Positions 1-7,665 of a stretch of DNA of 45,643 bases are shown here, piece by piece. Source of the stretch: an uncultured beta proteobacterium (GTDB lineage: Bacteria > Pseudomonadota > Gammaproteobacteria > Burkholderiales > Burkholderiaceae_C); contig CAIKVZ010000013.1 in assembly GCA_903830985.1 (NCBI GenBank), forward strand, positions 1 to 45,643. Reading direction: 5' to 3'. Position 1 is the first letter of the stretch; each line of letters starts with the position of its first letter. The notes beneath the pieces were generated by a model. The model ran no database searches. It saw nothing but the letters and a program-made list of their open reading frames with translations, and was not told where the DNA came from. The position numbers were made by a program, and so were the translations under genes.

Positions 1-27
1 CGTTACACCACGTTTGACGCGAGGCAT
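1..27 (-). CDS. rplT: 50S ribosomal protein L20, N-terminal fragment
   Basis: Only the first nine codons lie in the window; they read MPRVKRGVT, the usual L20 N-terminus. L20 is a 23S rRNA-binding assembly protein and, in Escherichia coli, the translational repressor of its own rpmI-rplT operon. An AAGGAG Shine-Dalgarno sequence sits 7 nt before the ATG. The gene follows rpmI by 25 nt, so the two are almost certainly co-transcribed. The rest of the gene lies beyond the left edge. Confidence 0.93.
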
Positions 28-52
28 GTGTTTACTCCTTGTTCGTCGTTAA

Positions 53-256
53 TTAAATACCACGGCCTGGCAGCATTTGCGATACCGAGGCCATATTGGT
101 CTCGTGCACCGCCGTTGCTCCACGCAGATGGCGTTTATTTTTGGTGGTCTTCTTCGTCAAGATGTGACGTTTGAAGGCTTGGCCGCGCTTGACGGTGCCA
201 CCTGGACGAACGCGAAAACGTTTTTTCGCACCGCTCTTGGTCTTCATTTTGGGCAT
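53..256 (-). CDS. rpmI: 50S ribosomal protein L35
   Basis: This 67-residue protein starts [14 protein letters not shown] and is very rich in Lys and Arg, as expected of L35, a small protein of the large ribosomal subunit. The open frame extends upstream to another ATG at 274, but an AAGGAG Shine-Dalgarno sequence overlaps those codons and lies about 5-6 nt before the ATG at 256, which fixes the start. It sits between infC and rplT, the conserved order of this operon. The 244-bp spacer to infC is unusually long and structured. Confidence 0.95.
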   Translation of the reverse strand: MPKMKTKSGAKKRFRVRPGGTVKRGQAFKRHILTKKTTKNKRHLRGATAVHETNMASVSQMLPGRGI

Positions 257-324
257 TTGAATGCTCCTTCTCATTTGTGCTCGTGAGGCGTCCGGAAAAC
301 CGATCCCGAACTTGTTGGCCCCGA

Positions 325-405
325 GCCACTTTTAGTGGCGAGCGTGAACTCACCACTTTTAGTGGCGAGCGTGAACCCGCCACTTTCAGTGTCGGGTGTG
401 AACCC
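325..405 (-). repeat. three tandem 27-bp units with hairpin cores upstream of rpmI
   Basis: Units start near 325, 352 and 379. The first two share the core CCACTTTTAGTGG, a 5-bp palindrome with a 3-nt loop, followed by CGAGCGTGAAC. The third is diverged (CCACTTTCAGTG). In the thrS-infC-rpmI-rplT transcript they would form a row of small stem-loops between infC and rpmI. The period is 27 bp, a multiple of three, so spurious frames cross the array without stops. A regulatory or RNA-processing role is inference. Confidence 0.75.
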
Positions 406-414
406 TCCACTGCT

Positions 415-437
415 TGTGACGGTTCAAGCCCGTCACA
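415..437 (-). promoter_or_regulatory. 8-bp inverted repeat in the infC-rpmI spacer
   Basis: The arms TGTGACGG (415-422) and CCGTCACA (430-437) are perfect complements around a 7-nt loop. It lies directly beside the tandem hairpin units, on the infC side. A further GC-rich inverted repeat, CCGGCG/CGCCGG, follows at 457-474. On the transcribed minus strand neither is followed by a U-tract, so they look like leader structure or RNA-processing sites rather than terminators. Confidence 0.6.
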
Positions 438-500
438 CCGGAAAGCAGCAAGCTCCCCGGCGATTCCCCGCCGGTTTTTCAACCCACAGGGAAAGTTTTA

Positions 501-1106
501 TTACGCGGCGCTGACCGCTTCAGCCGCTGGCTTGGGGGCGCCACCGCCACCACCGCCGGCCTTCTTGCGACCCGGCGCAATCATCATGATCATCTGCCGG
601 CCTTCCAGGCGGGGGAACTGCTCCACCACGATCAGGTCTGCCAGTTCATCGCGAATGCGATTGAGCAAGGCCATGCCCAACTCCTGGTGCGTGATCTCGC
701 GACCGCGAAAGCGCAGCGTGATCTTGCATTTGTCACCCTCAGCCAAGAAACGCTTGATGTTGCGCATCTTGATGTTGTAGTCACCGTCATCCGTACCCGG
801 ACGAAACTTGACTTCCTTGATCTCGATCACCGTCTGCTTGGCTTTCGCCTCCGCCGCCTTCTTCTGTTCCAAATACTTGAACTTCCCGTAGTCCATCAAA
901 CGACAGACGGGGGGAATGGCCGTGGCCACAGTTTCAACCAAGTCGACATCGAGTTCACCGGCCATGCGCAGGGCTTCGGTGATGCTCACCACACCCAAAG
1001 GCTCGTTCTCAGGACCGGACAGACGGACTTCCGGGGCCATGATTTCCCGGTTCAGGCGGTGTTTGCGTTCTTCGCGGTGGCGACGATCACGGAATTCAGT
1101 AGCGAT
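501..1106 (-). CDS. infC: translation initiation factor IF-3, AUC start codon
   Basis: IF-3 binds the 30S subunit, checks the start codon and the initiator tRNA, and keeps subunits apart. The protein has the IF-3 N domain ([21 protein letters not shown]), a Lys/Ala-rich linker and the C domain ([34 protein letters not shown]), then a Gly/Ala-rich tail. The first ATG (1040) lies inside the conserved N domain. The frame stays open upstream to a TGA at 1119-1121 with no ATG, GTG or TTG, and encodes the conserved stretch [22 protein letters not shown] Shine-Dalgarno sequence at 1115-1120 sits 8 nt before ATC at 1104-1106, which I take as the start (201 aa). A small stem-loop (1132-1148) lies just upstream. 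Confidence 0.93.
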   Translation of the reverse strand: MATEFRDRRHREERKHRLNREIMAPEVRLSGPENEPLGVVSITEALRMAGELDVDLVETVATAIPPVCRLMDYGKFKYLEQKKAAEAKAKQTVIEIKEVKFRPGTDDGDYNIKMRNIKRFLAEGDKCKITLRFRGREITHQELGMALLNRIRDELADLIVVEQFPRLEGRQMIMMIAPGRKKAGGGGGGAPKPAAEAVSAA

Positions 1107-1231
1107 GGCTTCAATCCTTCAAATAAACTTTGCTACAAAAAATGTAGCCTCCCCGGCACAGCCCACGCGAACAAACGGCCAATCAAAACTCAACCGAACA
1201 AGGCCGATGGAGATCGACCCTGGTCATCAAG

Positions 1232-3139
1232 TCAACGTTTGCTAGCGATGTCAGCCGAGATTTTTTGCGCGAACGCTTCGAGGGACATCACACCGAGGTC
1301 AAGATTGCCCCGGGCGCGCACTGCAACGGCGCCTGCTGCCTTCTCCTTGTCGCCTACGACGAGGATGTACGGCAGCTTCTGCATTGAATGCTCGCGTATT
1401 TTATACGTTATTTTTTCGTTGCGCAGATCCAGCTCAACCCTAAGCCCTTGATTCTGCAGAGTTTTGGTAATTTCACGACAGTATTCGGCCTGCGCATCGG
1501 TGATATTGAGCACCGCCACCTGCACCGGCGCCAGCCAGGTGGGCAGCGCGCCTGCGTGTTCCTCGATCAAAATTCCGATGAAACGCTCCAGGCTGCCGAC
1601 GATGGCGCGGTGCAACATCACGGGCCGATGGCGCGCACTGTCTTCGCCCACATAGTCCGCATCCAGGCGTTCTGGCATGGAGAAGTCGACCTGCATGGTG
1701 CCGCACTGCCACTGGCGGCCGATGGCGTCCTTCAGCGTGTACTCGATCTTCGGGCCGTAAAAAGCGCCGTCGCCCGGAGAAATCACGTACTCGCAGCCAG
1801 ACGCGTTCAGGCTCTGGATCAGCGCGGCCTCGGCCTTGTCCCAGCTCTCGTCGCTGCCGATGCGCTTTTCCGGGCGCGTGGCGATCTTGTAGATGATGTT
1901 CTTGAAGCCGAAGTCGGCGTACACCTTTTGCAGCAAGGCCGTGTAGTTGACGCACTCCGACAGGATCTGCTCTTCGGTGCAGAAGATGTGGCCGTCGTCC
2001 TGCGTGAAGCCGCGCACGCGCATGATGCCGTGCAGACCGCCAGTCGGCTCGTTGCGGTGGCACTGGCCGAACTCGCCGTAGCGCAGCGGCAGGTCGCGGT
2101 AGCTCTTGATGCCCTGCTTGAAGATCAGGATGTGGCCCGGGCAATTCATCGGCTTGAGCGCGTACTCGCGCTTCTCGCTCTCGGTGACGAACATGTTCTC
2201 GCGGTACTTGTCCCAGTGGCCCGTCTTCTCCCACAGCGTCTTGTCGATGATCTGCGGGCCCTTGACCTCGAGGTAGCCGTTGTCGCGGTAGACCTGGCGC
2301 ATGTACTGCTCCACCCCCTGCCACACGGTCCAGCCCTTGGGGTGCCAGAACACCAGGCCCGGCGCGTGCTCGTCGATGTGGAACAGATCCAACTCGCGGC
2401 CGAGCTTGCGGTGGTCGCGCTTTTCCGCTTCTTCCAGCATCGTCAAATGCTGCTGCAGTTCGTCCTTGGTGGCCCAGGCCGTTCCGTAGATGCGCTGCAG
2501 CATCTCGTTCTTGTGATCGCCGCGCCAGTAGGCGCCGGCCAGCTTCATGAGCTTGAAGTGCTTGAGCTTGCCGGTGCTGGGCACGTGCGGCCCCCGGCAC
2601 AGATCCTCGAACTGACCTTCACGGTACAGCGACACCTCCTGGTCGGCGGGAATGCTGGAAATGATCTCGGCCTTGTAGTGCTCTCCCAGACCCTTGAAGT
2701 AGTCCACGGCGGCGTCGCGCGGCAGCACGCGGCGCGTCACCGGTTCGTCCTTTTCCGCCAGGTTGTGCATCTTCTTTTCAATCACAGCCAGGTCTTCCGG
2801 CGTGAACGGGCGCTTGTACGAGAAGTCGTAGAAAAAGCCGTTTTCGATCACCGGGCCGATGGTCACTTGGGCATCGGGGAACAGCGACTTCACGGCGTAG
2901 GCCAGCAAGTGCGCCGTGGAATGGCGAATCAGTTCCAGCCCGTCGGCGTCCTTGGCCGTGACGATGGACAGCGGGCTGTCGGTGGCGATGAGGTAACTGG
3001 TGTCGACCACTTTTCCGTCGACGTTGCCGCCCAGCGCAGCCTTGGCCAGACCCGCGCCGATGGAGGCGGCCACTTCGGCCACCGTGACCGGACCGGGAAA
3101 TTCACGTTTCGAACCGTCGGGGAGAGTGATGTAGATCAT
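1232..3139 (-). CDS. thrS: threonine--tRNA ligase
   Basis: This cytoplasmic class II synthetase charges tRNA-Thr. It has 635 residues, close to the usual length. Domains in order are an N-terminal TGS domain (about 1-64), the editing domain with the HxxxH motif at H73/H77, the catalytic core with MNCPGH, HRNEP and the TQDDGHIFC region, and the C-terminal anticodon-binding domain. The start MIYITLPDG fits the family, though no strong ribosome binding site is visible. It is the first gene of the operon with infC 125 nt downstream, the same order as in E. coli. Confidence 0.97.
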   Translation of the reverse strand: MIYITLPDGSKREFPGPVTVAEVAASIGAGLAKAALGGNVDGKVVDTSYLIATDSPLSIVTAKDADGLELIRHSTAHLLAYAVKSLFPDAQVTIGPVIENGFFYDFSYKRPFTPEDLAVIEKKMHNLAEKDEPVTRRVLPRDAAVDYFKGLGEHYKAEIISSIPADQEVSLYREGQFEDLCRGPHVPSTGKLKHFKLMKLAGAYWRGDHKNEMLQRIYGTAWATKDELQQHLTMLEEAEKRDHRKLGRELDLFHIDEHAPGLVFWHPKGWTVWQGVEQYMRQVYRDNGYLEVKGPQIIDKTLWEKTGHWDKYRENMFVTESEKREYALKPMNCPGHILIFKQGIKSYRDLPLRYGEFGQCHRNEPTGGLHGIMRVRGFTQDDGHIFCTEEQILSECVNYTALLQKVYADFGFKNIIYKIATRPEKRIGSDESWDKAEAALIQSLNASGCEYVISPGDGAFYGPKIEYTLKDAIGRQWQCGTMQVDFSMPERLDADYVGEDSARHRPVMLHRAIVGSLERFIGILIEEHAGALPTWLAPVQVAVLNITDAQAEYCREITKTLQNQGLRVELDLRNEKITYKIREHSMQKLPYILVVGDKEKAAGAVAVRARGNLDLGVMSLEAFAQKISADIASKR

Positions 3140-3285
3140 GATGAAAAAAGGGAGAAGCGCGTCTCGTCCCGCGCCCGGCTGACAAAGGGCTGATTTTAGC
3201 CGCTGGCCTCAGCGCTCGCGCCCCGCCTCCTGGGCGAGCTTTTGCATCGGCTGCAACCAACTCTCGAGCACCGAGCGGTGCCCCC

Positions 3286-4513
3286 TTACCCCATACCCAG
3301 CAAGGCGTCATACCCCTGCACTGCCACTTCCAGCGTGTAGCGCTGCATGTCGTCGCGCGCGCGCTGGCGCAGGAGTTGCTGCGCCAGCCGGTTGTGCAGC
3401 GTGTCAACGACGCTTTTGGCCAGGGCCTGGGGGTCGAAGAAGTCCACCAGATGGGCGTTCACACCGTCGCGCAGCACTTCGCGCACCGGCGCCGTGTTTG
3501 ACGCCACGATGGGAGCGCCGCAGGCCATGGCTTCGAGCAGCGACCCGCTCAGCACAAAGGGATAGGTCAGGTAAACGTGCGCGGCCGAGACCTGCAGCAA
3601 GCGCAGGTAGTCGGGCCCGGGGATGCGCCCCAGAAAGTGCGTGCGCGCAGCGTCCAGTTTGACCTGGCCCAGCATGTGTTCGCGCCAGTTGGCCGCTGGC
3701 TGCTGTCTGCCATTGGGCGGTGGGCGGTGGGCGCCTGCCGTAGCTCACTTCGTCGCCGCCGACGATCAGCGCATGGCAGGTCGGGTGCGCCTGCTGGATG
3801 CGCTGCAGCGCGCGCATGAAGACGTGAAAGCCGCGGTAGGGCTCGAGGTTGCGCGCCACATAGGTGATGACCGGGTCGCCCGCCTTCAGTTGCACGCCGC
3901 TGGGCGTGATGAAGCCGGCCTCCCGGTTGGGGCCCAGTTGGCGCGTGGCGATGCCCTCGTGCTGCACGCCGATTTTCGGCTGAAAGAGCTTGGGGTGGCG
4001 GCCGCGCTGCCATTGCGTGGCCGTGACGGCCGCGTCGCAGTGCGTGAGGTTCAGCGCATGCAGCGCGTTCCAGGTGCGGATGCGCGCCCGGTCGTCGAAC
4101 TGCAGCGGAAATTCGGGGTCAAAACCCAGGTCAGCGCCATCGGCGTTGTAGTACCACTCGCACAGGTGGATGAGCTTCGCGTCGGGGTATACGTCCTTGG
4201 CATACAGGGTTTCGCCCCAGCCAGGATGCGCCAGGATCACGTCGGGCTTGAAGCCGCCTTGGCGCAGTTTGAGCATGAGGCGCGCGCAGGCCTGGCCATG
4301 CAAGGTGGCAGCGTCCATCTGGCGCAGGTAGGGGTGCTGCTCGTTGAGCGGCAGGCGCGACAGGCTGTAACGCTGCCAGGCCTCGAAGCCCGGCAAGCCT
4401 GGCGCGGTATCCCGCGACAAGGCGCGCACGTCCCAGCCCGGGCGCTGCGCCCAGGTGCGCACCAGGTGGCCGAACTGGCCAGGAAAGTTCTGATGGATGA
4501 CGAGCACGCGCAT
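3286..4513 (-). pseudogene. GT4-type glycosyltransferase, frameshifted at a 7-bp tandem repeat
   Basis: The N-terminal part (MRVLVIHQNFPGQFGH, then WYYNADGADLGFDPEFP) resembles the Glyco_trans_4 group 3 domain. The C-terminal part (LTYPFVLSGSLLEAMACGAP) is the GT-B nucleotide-sugar-binding region with its conserved E. The two parts lie in different frames, joined near 3714-3733, where the 7-bp unit TGGGCGG is present two full times plus six bases. Removing one unit restores a continuous frame of about 406 residues running from GDEVSYGRR to NWREHMLGQV. As read, translation leaves the true frame and ends near 3404 without the donor-sugar site. It could be a recent mutation, a switchable gene or a sequencing error. 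The ATG at 4513 is preferred over an upstream TTG at 4531. Acceptor and sugar are unknown. Confidence 0.85.
3714..3733. repeat. 7-bp tandem repeat (2 6/7 copies) at the glycosyltransferase frameshift
   Basis: The unit TGGGCGG is repeated head to tail at 3714-3720 and 3721-3727, followed by TGGGCG at 3728-3733. Because 7 is not a multiple of 3, gain or loss of one unit shifts the reading frame of the glycosyltransferase. Deleting one copy reconnects the two halves of the conserved protein. Confidence 0.85.
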
Positions 4514-4627
4514 GGCGCCATGTTGACCCAATTGACAACAAAAACAATTTCACCAGCGTTACAGCCGCGGGAGATTTGTAGCCAGTTTGTAAACGGCGCG
4601 GCGCCTGGGGACCAGTGCCCCATGGAA

Positions 4628-4663
4628 AAGGCCCTGACTCACCTCTCGGCGAGTCAGGGCCTT
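4628..4663 (-). terminator. rho-independent terminator of aceA
   Basis: A perfect 13-bp stem (AAGGCCCTGACTC at 4628-4640 and its complement at 4651-4663) encloses a 10-nt loop. On the minus strand it is followed by a short U-run (AAAA at 4626-4629 on the plus strand). It lies about 50 nt past the aceA stop codon and separates aceA from the glycosyltransferase. Confidence 0.88.
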
Positions 4664-4712
4664 GGGCCTCAGGCAACCCGCGAGTGCTTCGCGGGCTGTC
4701 GACGGCTGCGTC

Positions 4713-6032
4713 CTAGTGAAACTGCTCTTCTTCGGTGGAACCGGTGAGCGCCGTCACGCTGGACTTGCCGCCCTGAATCGCCGTGGTGACTTCGTCGAAG
4801 TAACCCGTGCCGACTTCCTGCTGGTGCGACACAAAGGTGTAGCCACGGTCGCGGGCCGCGAATTCGGGCTCCTGCACCTTTTCCACATAGGCGGACATGC
4901 CACGCTTCACGTAATCCTGCGCCAGGTCGAACATGTGGAACCACATCGAGTGGATGCCGGCCAGCGTGATGAACTGGTACTTGTAGCCCATGGCGCCGAG
5001 TTCCTTCTGGAACTTGGCGATGGTCGCGTCGTCCAGGTTCTTCCTCCAGTTGAAGGAAGGCGAGCAGTTGTAGGCCAGCATCTTGCCGGGATGCTTGGCG
5101 TGCACGGCGTCGGCAAACTTCTTGGCGAACTCCAGGTCGGGCGTACCGGTTTCGCACCACACCAGATCGGCGTAGTCGGCGTAGGCCACGGCGCGGGCAA
5201 TCGCCTGGTCCAGACCCTTGTTGGTCTTGTAGAAGCCTTCGGCCGTGCGCTCGCCGGTCAGGAACGGCTTGTCGTTCTCGTCGTAGTCGCTGGTCAGCAG
5301 GTCAGCGGCTTCTGCATCGGTGCGGGCGATCACCAGGGTGGGCACGCCGCACACGTCAGCAGCCATGCGGGCTGCGATCAGCTTCTGGCAGGCTTCTGCC
5401 GTGGGCACCAGCACCTTGCCGCCCATGTGGCCGCACTTCTTCACGGCAGCCAACTGGTCTTCCCAATGCACGCCAGCAGCGCCGGCCTTGATCATGTTCT
5501 TCATGAGTTCGAAGGCGTTGAGCACGCCGCCGAAACCGGCTTCGGCGTCGGCCACGATGGGCGCGAAGTTGTCGATGTAGCCCTCGTCGCCAGCGTCAAT
5601 GCCCTTGGAGTGCTGGATCTCGTCGGCACGGCGGAAAGTGTTGTTGATGCGCTCGACAACCTTTGGCACCGAGTCCACCGAGTACAGGGACTGGTCGGGG
5701 TACATGGAAGCTGAGGAGTTGTTGTCGGCAGCGACTTGCCAGCCCGACAGGTAGATGGCCTTCACGCCGGCCTTGACCTGCTGCATGGCTTGACCACCGG
5801 TGAGCGCGCCCAGGCAGTTGACATAGGGCTCGGTGCCGAGCAGGTCCCACAGCTTTTCCGCGCCGCGGCGTGCCAGCGTGTGCTCGATCGGGAAGGAGCC
5901 GCGCAGGCGCACCACATCGGCGGCGCTGTAGCCGCGCTTGATGCCCTTCCAGCGGGGGTTGGTGGCCCAGTCTTTTTCCAGGGCGGCGATTTGTTGAGCA
6001 CGGCTCAGTTGTTCAGTGAGGCTTTGTGGCAT
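4713..6032 (-). CDS. aceA: isocitrate lyase
   Basis: Cleaves isocitrate to glyoxylate and succinate, the entry step of the glyoxylate shunt, in the cytoplasm. The 439-residue protein carries the catalytic KKCGHMGGK motif with C200, the Mg-binding region around [13 protein letters not shown] (292-304) and NCSPSFNW (322-329). The frame is open upstream to 6122, but the ATG at 6032 has a GGAG ribosome binding site 8 nt before it and begins MPQSLTEQ, typical of the family. It is a single-gene unit with its own promoter and terminator; malate synthase is not in the window. Confidence 0.97.
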   Translation of the reverse strand: MPQSLTEQLSRAQQIAALEKDWATNPRWKGIKRGYSAADVVRLRGSFPIEHTLARRGAEKLWDLLGTEPYVNCLGALTGGQAMQQVKAGVKAIYLSGWQVAADNNSSASMYPDQSLYSVDSVPKVVERINNTFRRADEIQHSKGIDAGDEGYIDNFAPIVADAEAGFGGVLNAFELMKNMIKAGAAGVHWEDQLAAVKKCGHMGGKVLVPTAEACQKLIAARMAADVCGVPTLVIARTDAEAADLLTSDYDENDKPFLTGERTAEGFYKTNKGLDQAIARAVAYADYADLVWCETGTPDLEFAKKFADAVHAKHPGKMLAYNCSPSFNWRKNLDDATIAKFQKELGAMGYKYQFITLAGIHSMWFHMFDLAQDYVKRGMSAYVEKVQEPEFAARDRGYTFVSHQQEVGTGYFDEVTTAIQGGKSSVTALTGSTEEEQFH

Positions 6033-6093
6033 GAGGGCACTCCAGTAAAGGGTTGAAAATAAAAGCAGCTCTTTTCCGATGCTGACAGGACTA

Positions 6094-6122
6094 ATTCTAC
6101 GTCTTCTATAAGACCCAAACAA
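6094..6122 (-). promoter_or_regulatory. aceA sigma-70-type promoter
   Basis: On the minus strand, TTGTTT (6122-6117) and TAGAAT (6099-6094) are separated by exactly 17 bp, in an AT-rich stretch that contrasts with the GC-rich surroundings. The predicted transcript start is near 6087, giving a leader of about 54 nt to the aceA ATG. Confidence 0.6.
6101..6114. promoter_or_regulatory. inverted repeat inside the aceA promoter spacer, candidate operator
   Basis: GTCTT-CTAT-AAGAC has perfect 5-bp arms and lies wholly between the predicted -35 and -10 elements. A bound protein there would block RNA polymerase. The regulator is unknown; the next similar palindrome lies 29 bp upstream. Confidence 0.6.
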
Positions 6123-6129
6123 ATCTTAT

Positions 6130-6143
6130 GTCTTATACAAGAG
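6130..6143. promoter_or_regulatory. second GTCTT-N4-AAGA element upstream of aceA
   Basis: GTCTT-ATAC-AAGAG repeats the palindrome found at 6101-6114 with one arm mismatch, 29 bp centre to centre. A further half-site, ATCTTATG, abuts it at 6123-6130. The pair suggests a dimeric regulator bound at two sites. The rest of the aceA upstream region, to about 6288, is AT-rich with no other element I can name. Confidence 0.55.
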
Positions 6144-6288
6144 ATAAATTTATTCGTTTATTATCAATTACTTACAAAGTACATACCTCGATGTGAAATT
6201 CAATTTCCCATATTGAGAAAATTTCTTGCGGTGCAACAATCCAATGTGCCGCATCGTGAAATCTCTATTTTGTGCAGTGAAATTTGCA

Positions 6289-6311
6289 AGCGCCCATGCT
6301 GCTGGGGCGCT
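6289..6311 (-). terminator. hairpin after the GlnT-like gene, possible terminator
   Basis: Arms AGCGCCC (6289-6295) and GGGCGCT (6305-6311) flank a 9-nt loop, 8 nt past the stop codon of the upstream minus-strand gene. The following minus-strand sequence is only weakly U-rich, so termination is uncertain. It would end the long polyamine operon before the aceA promoter. Confidence 0.4.
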
Positions 6312-6319
6312 GCGCCCTC

Positions 6320-7651
6320 TCAGTACGCGATGGCATAGCGCTGCAGTTCCCAGTCGCTGACCTGCGTGGCGTAAGCGTCCCACTCGGCGTTCTTGATCTG
6401 CAGGAACTCCTTACAAAAAGCCGTTCCCACCTGCTCGCGCAGCAGCGTGTCGGCCTGCAATGCATCCAGCGCGGCGCGCAGGTCACGTGGCAGACGCGCC
6501 GGCATGGCACCGCCGGCGGCACGATGCTCGTACAGGTCGATGTCGCAAGCCGTGGGCGCGGCCAGGCCCGCGTCGATGCCGTGCAGGCCTGCAGCCAGCG
6601 TGCCGGCAATCGCGGCGTAAACGTTGCAGGAGGGATCGGGCAGGCGCCACTCCAGTCGCTCGGCCACGCTGCGCACCAGGCAGGTGCGGTTGTTAAGCCC
6701 AAGCGCCTTCCACACTGGCGACCAGGTGGTTCCCGACACGCTGCTGCTCGCGGCCAGGCGCCGGTAACTGTTCACCGTGGGCGCGCACAGGGCGCTTAAA
6801 GCATCAGCGTGCTGCAGCAGACCGGCCGCAAAGGCGTAGCCCCGCGCGCTCAGTCCCAGTGCGTCGCCGCTGCTGGCAAACACCGGTTGCCCATCGGCGT
6901 CGGTGATGCTCAGGTGAAAGTGCAGGCCGCTGCCCGGCGCCTGCGCCAGCGGCTTGGGCATGCAACTGAAATGCGCGCCATGGGCCTGCGCCACGGCGTG
7001 CGCCGCCAGCTTGAACAGCATGTAGCGGTCGGCCGCGGCCAGGGCCTCGTCAAAGCGGTAGTTGATCTCGTACTGGCCGTTGGCGTCCTCGTGGTCGATC
7101 TGCTGCAGATCGAAGCCCAGCAGTTCCAGCGTGACGCGCATCTCGTCCAGAAAGACCTGATTGCGCAGCATGGACTTGAGGTCATAGGACGGCTTGTCCA
7201 GTTGGTCGGCCGCGTCGGCCACGCCCCAGCGCCCCTGCGCGTCCTGGCGCAGCAGAAAGAACTCGGGCTCGATGCCTACCCACAGTTTCCACCCACGCTC
7301 GGCCAGCCGCTCCACCTGACGGCGCAACAGTTGACGCGAGCAGGTGTCCAGCGGCGCGCCGCCGGCAAAACCGTCGCACACGGCGTGCGCCACGCCCGGC
7401 ATGAAAGGCAGGGGCCGCAGGCTGTCGAGCTGCACGCGGCCGTAGTACTCGCTGCGCTCGCCATGGCGCGGCAGGCCCGTGCCCCAGATGCTGGGCCCGG
7501 AGAAGCCGGCCCCCACTGTCACCCAGTCCTGCAGCGTGCGCAGCGGCACCAGTTTGCCCTTGGCAACACCATGGATGTCGCAGAACTGCGCCAGGATGGA
7601 ATGAATGCCTTGCGCGCTCAGGCGCTCGATGGTCGATTGAATGGAGGTCAT
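6320..7651 (-). CDS. glutamine-synthetase-family ligase, GlnT (type III)-like
   Basis: A 443-residue protein of the glutamine synthetase fold, which joins the gamma-carboxyl of glutamate to ammonia or an amine using ATP. The N-terminal beta-grasp (FCDIHGVAKGKLVP) and catalytic domain (EPEFFLL, NGQYEINYRFDEAL, GSGLHFHLS, PTVNSYRRL, RLEWRLPDPS) are complete, with the metal-binding Glu and His residues present. It differs clearly from the two PuuA-like paralogs upstream and lacks their MHVHQS form of the ATP/metal site. Its place at the end of the polyamine cluster suggests gamma-glutamylation of an amine rather than plain glutamine synthesis, but this is inference. ATG 7651 is chosen; a GTG at 7669 overlapping the aldehyde dehydrogenase stop is possible. 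Confidence 0.85.
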   Translation of the reverse strand: MTSIQSTIERLSAQGIHSILAQFCDIHGVAKGKLVPLRTLQDWVTVGAGFSGPSIWGTGLPRHGERSEYYGRVQLDSLRPLPFMPGVAHAVCDGFAGGAPLDTCSRQLLRRQVERLAERGWKLWVGIEPEFFLLRQDAQGRWGVADAADQLDKPSYDLKSMLRNQVFLDEMRVTLELLGFDLQQIDHEDANGQYEINYRFDEALAAADRYMLFKLAAHAVAQAHGAHFSCMPKPLAQAPGSGLHFHLSITDADGQPVFASSGDALGLSARGYAFAAGLLQHADALSALCAPTVNSYRRLAASSSVSGTTWSPVWKALGLNNRTCLVRSVAERLEWRLPDPSCNVYAAIAGTLAAGLHGIDAGLAAPTACDIDLYEHRAAGGAMPARLPRDLRAALDALQADTLLREQVGTAFCKEFLQIKNAEWDAYATQVSDWELQRYAIAY

Positions 7652-7665
7652 GGGAAGGGTTCGGC

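Noticed and set aside
415-443. tRNA-like T-arm: GACGG-TTCAAGC-CCGTC on the plus strand
   Set aside because: The stem and loop match a T-arm, but no acceptor, D-arm or anticodon arm can be found upstream. The operon transcript also reads the other strand, where the loop is not a T-loop.
135-482. A 115-codon minus-strand frame across the infC-rpmI spacer, with a repeated SPLKV pattern
   Set aside because: The protein repeat only mirrors the 27-bp DNA repeats (period divisible by three) and the frame runs into rpmI in another phase.
1388-3193. A 601-codon plus-strand open frame opposite thrS
   Set aside because: It is antisense to a complete threonyl-tRNA synthetase, has no recognisable domain, and is of the His/Arg/Ala/Val-rich kind produced by GC-rich coding DNA read backwards.
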